The position numbers and the translations under genes are program-made. From UMGS1840 sp045661305 (GTDB lineage: Bacteria > Bacillota > Clostridia > UMGS1840): a stretch of DNA of 24,615 bases. The stretch covers positions 1 through 24,615 of the forward strand of contig JAZRFJ010000019.1 in NCBI GenBank assembly GCA_045661305.1, written 5' to 3'. Below are positions 21,840-24,615 of the stretch, one piece after another; position 1 is the first letter of the stretch, and each line of letters starts with the position of its first letter. Below the pieces are notes generated by a model. That model was given only the letters and a program-made list of their open reading frames with translations, was not told the DNA's origin and made no database searches.

Positions 21840-22598
21840 ATGAGAAAGCTTTTGCTTATGGTTGTTATGATAGTTACTGTTGTAACAACTGGTGCATGTG
21901 CTGTAAAAAAAATTGACACTTCGTATAATACTAAGAATAGTCCTGTGAAAGCTTTTACTTCGTGGGACAAAATATTAGAAGAGAATAAAATTGTTATAGG
22001 AACTGACGGAAGTACATTTAATAAAAATCTTGCAGAAGCATTGAAAAAAGAGATGAGTGTGAATGTTGAAGTTCTTTCATACAGCAATTTTGAAAAAGCA
22101 GGAGAAGCAGTTAAAAACAGTGAAATTGATATGTATTTAGGAATGTTTCCAAAAGAGTCTGCACTTAGTATAGACTACTCTTTATCCGAGCCGTATCTTC
22201 AGTCAACTTCTGTTGTAGTATCATTGTCAGAAGATTACAACATTAACAAGAAGGAAGATGCTGTGGCAGTTTTGAAAAACAGTGCTGAAGAAAAAACAGT
22301 ATCAATGTACTGTGATAATTACAAAATTTATAATTCTGTAGGAGCAATGTTTTCGGCACTTAACAGCCGTCAGGTAAGTTCTGTACTTATTGATGAGATT
22401 GTTTTTGAAAAGTCCGGGTATAACACAAAGAAATATTTTGTCTGTGATTCGTATCCTTACAATCTTGTTGCTATATTTAATGAAAATAAAAGCGACATTG
22501 CAAAAGAAATGAATATATATCTTGCTAAAATCAAAGCATCAGGTATAGCGGGTGAAATCAGTCGTGGATATTTTGGCAAGGATATTATCTATAAGTAA
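21840..22598 (+). CDS. Solute-binding lipoprotein (ABC transporter substrate-binding type)
   Basis: A 252-residue lipoprotein: MRKLLLMVVMIVTVVTTGAC with the lipobox TGAC and the modified Cys at residue 20. The mature protein resembles the type 3 extracellular solute-binding fold, which binds amino acids: NKIVIGTDGSTFNKNLAEAL at the start of the first lobe, EIDMYLGMFP as the mid-lobe motif, DYSLSEPYLQS as the conserved 'f--Py' signal, and a late AKIKASGIAGEISRGYFG. I chose ATG 21840 because AAAGGG (21824-21829) is ten bases upstream; a GTG at 21831 is too close to it. No ABC permease or ATPase gene is beside it, so it would need a distant transporter or act as a sensor. Confidence 0.78.
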   Translation: MRKLLLMVVMIVTVVTTGACAVKKIDTSYNTKNSPVKAFTSWDKILEENKIVIGTDGSTFNKNLAEALKKEMSVNVEVLSYSNFEKAGEAVKNSEIDMYLGMFPKESALSIDYSLSEPYLQSTSVVVSLSEDYNINKKEDAVAVLKNSAEEKTVSMYCDNYKIYNSVGAMFSALNSRQVSSVLIDEIVFEKSGYNTKKYFVCDSYPYNLVAIFNENKSDIAKEMNIYLAKIKASGIAGEISRGYFGKDIIYK

Positions 22599-22636
22599 AA
22601 CAAGAAAAACAAGAAAAAAAGAAAAGAGGAATTTTT

Positions 22637-23191
22637 ATGAAACAGTTACTTAATGAAAGCAAAGAAAAAATGAACAAATCTATTGATTCTTTGAATCATG
22701 AATTTTCAATGCTTAAAGCAGGCCGTGCAAATCCTGCTATTTTAGATAAGGTTACATTTGAATATTACGGAACACCTACACCTCTTAATCAGGTAGGTAA
22801 TGTTTCTGTTCCTGAAGCAAGAACGCTTCTTATTCAGCCTTGGGATGCTTCTATTTTAGGTGACATTGAAAAAGCTATTCAGAAAGCTGATATCGGTGTT
22901 AATCCTACAAATGACGGTAAGTGCATTCGTCTAAGTTTTCCTGCACTTACTGAAGAAAGAAGAAAAGAACTTGCGAAGGAAGTAAGAAAGCTTACTGAGA
23001 ATGCCAAGGTTGCTGTAAGAAATATAAGACGCGATACTATGGAAAAATATAAGGATATGAAGAAAAATTCAGAAATTACAGAAGATGACCTTAAAGGTCT
23101 CGAAAAAGATGTTCAGGATATTACAGATAAGGCAATTAAAGAAATTGACGCTTTAGCTCAGGGTAAAGAAAAAGAAATAATGACTGTTTAG
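22637..23191 (+). CDS. frr: Ribosome recycling factor
   Basis: A 184-residue essential cytoplasmic protein that, with EF-G, splits post-termination ribosomes. It shows the standard features: KAGRANPAILDKV near residue 30, YYGTPTPLNQVGNVSVPEAR, GVNPTNDGKCIRLSFPALTEERR and the long C-terminal helix with VAVRNIRRDTMEKYK. The length is exactly typical. AAGAGGA lies six bases before the ATG. In many Firmicutes frr follows pyrH and tsf; here it follows a lipoprotein gene and precedes a pseudouridine synthase. Confidence 0.96.
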   Translation: MKQLLNESKEKMNKSIDSLNHEFSMLKAGRANPAILDKVTFEYYGTPTPLNQVGNVSVPEARTLLIQPWDASILGDIEKAIQKADIGVNPTNDGKCIRLSFPALTEERRKELAKEVRKLTENAKVAVRNIRRDTMEKYKDMKKNSEITEDDLKGLEKDVQDITDKAIKEIDALAQGKEKEIMTV

Positions 23192-23200
23192 TTATAAACG

Positions 23201-23223
23201 GGGTAGCTTTTGCTACCCTTTTT
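23201..23223 (+). terminator. Terminator after frr
   Basis: A GGGTAGC-TTTT-GCTACCC hairpin followed by TTTTT, nine bases after the frr stop. The next gene starts 20 bases later, so it may be transcribed by read-through. Confidence 0.9.
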
Positions 23224-23242
23224 ATAGTTTTGGGGTAATAAA

Positions 23243-23944
23243 TTGAAAGAACTTATTGTATTATTTGAAGATAAAAATATAATTGTGTGTGAAAAACCCG
23301 TTGGCGTACATAGTGAAGAAAAAGACGGCTCTCTTGATATGGTAAAGCTTATACGCGAACATAAAACAAAAAATGGTGAAGACACATATGTGGGGATTGT
23401 TCACAGGCTTGATGTTGCAACAGGCGGTGTTGTTTTATACGCAAAAAACAAAAAAACAGCGGCGAAGTACAGTGCTGTTGTTGGAGATAAGGACAAATTC
23501 AAAAAAGAATATTATGCTGTTATTCATGGGAAAATTCAGGAAAATAAAGGCATTATGGAGGATTTTTTATTTAAAGACAGCAGAAAAAATAAATCCTTTG
23601 TTGTGAAGAAAATGCGTAATGGAGTGAAAAAAGCAAGCCTTGAGTATGAACTTGTAGACACAGTTAGTTATAATGAAAAAACTATTTCTTTAGTCAGGAT
23701 AAAGCTTCATACAGGAAGAACACATCAGATAAGAGTTCAGTTTTCTTCACGCGGATTTCCGCTTTTGGGAGACGGGAAATACGGAAGTAAGGATAATAAA
23801 TGTGAAACAGCACTGTGGGCTTATAAGCTTACAACAGAAGTGAATACTTTGAAAAATACCCATGAAGAGAAAGAGTTTGTTTCGTATCCTGATTTATCTA
23901 ATTATCCGTGGAATTTGTTTAAGGACTACTTGAAAGGAAATTGA
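23243..23944 (+). CDS. RluA-family RNA pseudouridine synthase
   Basis: A 233-residue enzyme converting a specific uridine of rRNA or tRNA to pseudouridine; the target cannot be told from sequence. The catalytic motif is HRLDVATGG with nucleophile Asp57. Other family landmarks are EDKNIIVCEKPVGV at the N-terminus, KKEYYAVIHG, the RIKLHTGRTHQIRVQ loop and GDGKYG. There is no N-terminal S4 RNA-binding domain, so it is the compact form (RluC/TruC-like length). The start is TTG 23243, with TTTGGGG seven bases upstream; no in-frame ATG fits the family N-terminus. Its stop is followed directly by the TrmK gene. Confidence 0.9.
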   Translation: MKELIVLFEDKNIIVCEKPVGVHSEEKDGSLDMVKLIREHKTKNGEDTYVGIVHRLDVATGGVVLYAKNKKTAAKYSAVVGDKDKFKKEYYAVIHGKIQENKGIMEDFLFKDSRKNKSFVVKKMRNGVKKASLEYELVDTVSYNEKTISLVRIKLHTGRTHQIRVQFSSRGFPLLGDGKYGSKDNKCETALWAYKLTTEVNTLKNTHEEKEFVSYPDLSNYPWNLFKDYLKGN

Positions 23945-23945
23945 T

Positions 23946-24615
23946 ATGAAAGCAGATTTGACACCAAGATTAAGGGCAGTAGCAAGTGCGGTTATAGAAT
24001 CGGGTGAATGTGAAAAAATGTGTGATGTTGGTTGTGACCATGCATATTTACCTATTTATCTTTTGAAAAAAGGAAAGATAAAAAAAGCTTATGCCTGTGA
24101 TGTAAGGGAAGGACCACTAAAAGCAGCAGAGAAAAATATAGCTTTAAACGGACTTCGAAATGAAATAAAAACTGTTTTGTCGGACGGACTTGAAGAAGTC
24201 AAAAATGAAGAAATTGATTGCGTAACTGTTTGCGGTATGGGCGGAATACTTATTTCTAAAATACTTTCCGAAGCAGAAGAATGTGCAAAAAAAGCTGGGC
24301 GACTGATACTTCAGCCTATGAGTGAGGCAGAACATTTGAGGAAATATCTTTTTGATAACGGTTTTACAATATACGATGAAAAAATTGCACGGGAGGACGA
24401 AAGATATTACTCTATAATCTGTGTGAAAAGTGCAAAAAAAGGTATTGAAGAAAGTTATGATGCGTTTGATTTGAAATTCGGCAAAAAAATTTTCGATTGT
24501 AAGAGTGAAGATGTAAAACGGTATCTTATAAAGAATTTGAAGGCACTTGAAAGAAATCTTGAAGCTAAGAAAAATTCAGGAAGAGAAAATACAGATGAGC
24601 TTTCTTATATTGTTG
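23946..24615 (+). CDS. trmK: tRNA (adenine(22)-N1)-methyltransferase TrmK, 5' part
   Basis: An S-adenosylmethionine-dependent enzyme that methylates A22 of tRNA (YqfN in Bacillus subtilis). 223 codons are open to the window edge. Family landmarks are TPRLRAV at the start, MCDVGCDHAYLPIYLL (SAM-binding motif I), AYACDVREGPLKAAEKNI, VCGMGGILI and LILQPMSEAEHLRKYL, then EDERYYSII. Residues beyond about 160 are the helical C-terminal domain. AAAGGAAA before the ATG is the ribosome binding site. The start lies one base after the TGA of the pseudouridine synthase gene, so the two are coupled. In Bacillus and relatives a YqfO/NIF3-like gene usually follows; that position is outside the window. Confidence 0.92.
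   Translation, partial: MKADLTPRLRAVASAVIESGECEKMCDVGCDHAYLPIYLLKKGKIKKAYACDVREGPLKAAEKNIALNGLRNEIKTVLSDGLEEVKNEEIDCVTVCGMGGILISKILSEAEECAKKAGRLILQPMSEAEHLRKYLFDNGFTIYDEKIAREDERYYSIICVKSAKKGIEESYDAFDLKFGKKIFDCKSEDVKRYLIKNLKALERNLEAKKNSGRENTDELSYIV

Noticed and set aside
1..24615. CRISPR array or complete insertion sequence
   Set aside because: No regularly spaced repeats with unique spacers and no intact transposase gene were seen on either strand.

Overview
The window is low-GC DNA from a Firmicute, most likely an anaerobic member of the class Clostridia. Supporting signs are AT-rich codons, AAGGAGG-type ribosome binding sites, TTG and GTG starts, a Rex redox repressor, a V-type (NtpA-like) ATPase whose ring subunit carries the Na+-binding residues of the Enterococcus hirae protein, an AgcS sodium:alanine symporter and the short 'Aquifex-type' aconitase. 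The species cannot be named from the sequence.

Layout. 1-718 (-): 5' part of a secreted protein of unknown function, divergent from 928-4043 (+), an aconitase-isocitrate dehydrogenase pair (citrate to 2-oxoglutarate). 4129-4821 (+): rex. 4833-5210: two tandem duplicated promoters driving tRNA-Thr(UGU) and tRNA-Tyr(GUA), with a strong terminator. 5267-6872 (+): a Cof-type HAD phosphatase and a cytosolic parvulin prolyl isomerase.

6873-8421 is an accessory island. It holds repeats resembling the ends of REP-associated (RAYT/IS200-like) transposase units, the C-terminal stump of such a transposase, a lipoprotein with a terminator in its leader, and a compact pair of convergent transcripts. One of these encodes a 38-residue membrane peptide and the other is a small antisense RNA; they share a terminator. 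The pair has the architecture of a type I toxin-antitoxin locus and is the best candidate here for something undescribed.

8472-17192 (-): a nine-gene V-type ATPase operon, transcribed E-C-F-A-B-H-I-K-D. A 274-bp MITE-like element with 26-bp inverted ends and TA flanks lies between the A and B genes and now supplies the stop codon of the A subunit. 17340-21301 (-): a probable four-gene operon (AgcS symporter, LUD-domain protein, D-2-hydroxyacid dehydrogenase, thioredoxin reductase) with a clear promoter and terminator. 21464-21742 (+): a structured RNA, probably 6S RNA. 21840-22598 (+): an orphan solute-binding lipoprotein. 22637 to the end (+): ribosome recycling factor, an RluA-family pseudouridine synthase and the start of TrmK.

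The genes fit a fermentative anaerobe. The short oxidative TCA arm would make 2-oxoglutarate for glutamate synthesis, Rex senses NADH/NAD+, and the ATPase probably maintains a Na+ gradient that the symporter can use. All ten candidate promoters have a TG one base before the -10 box and 17- or 18-base spacers.
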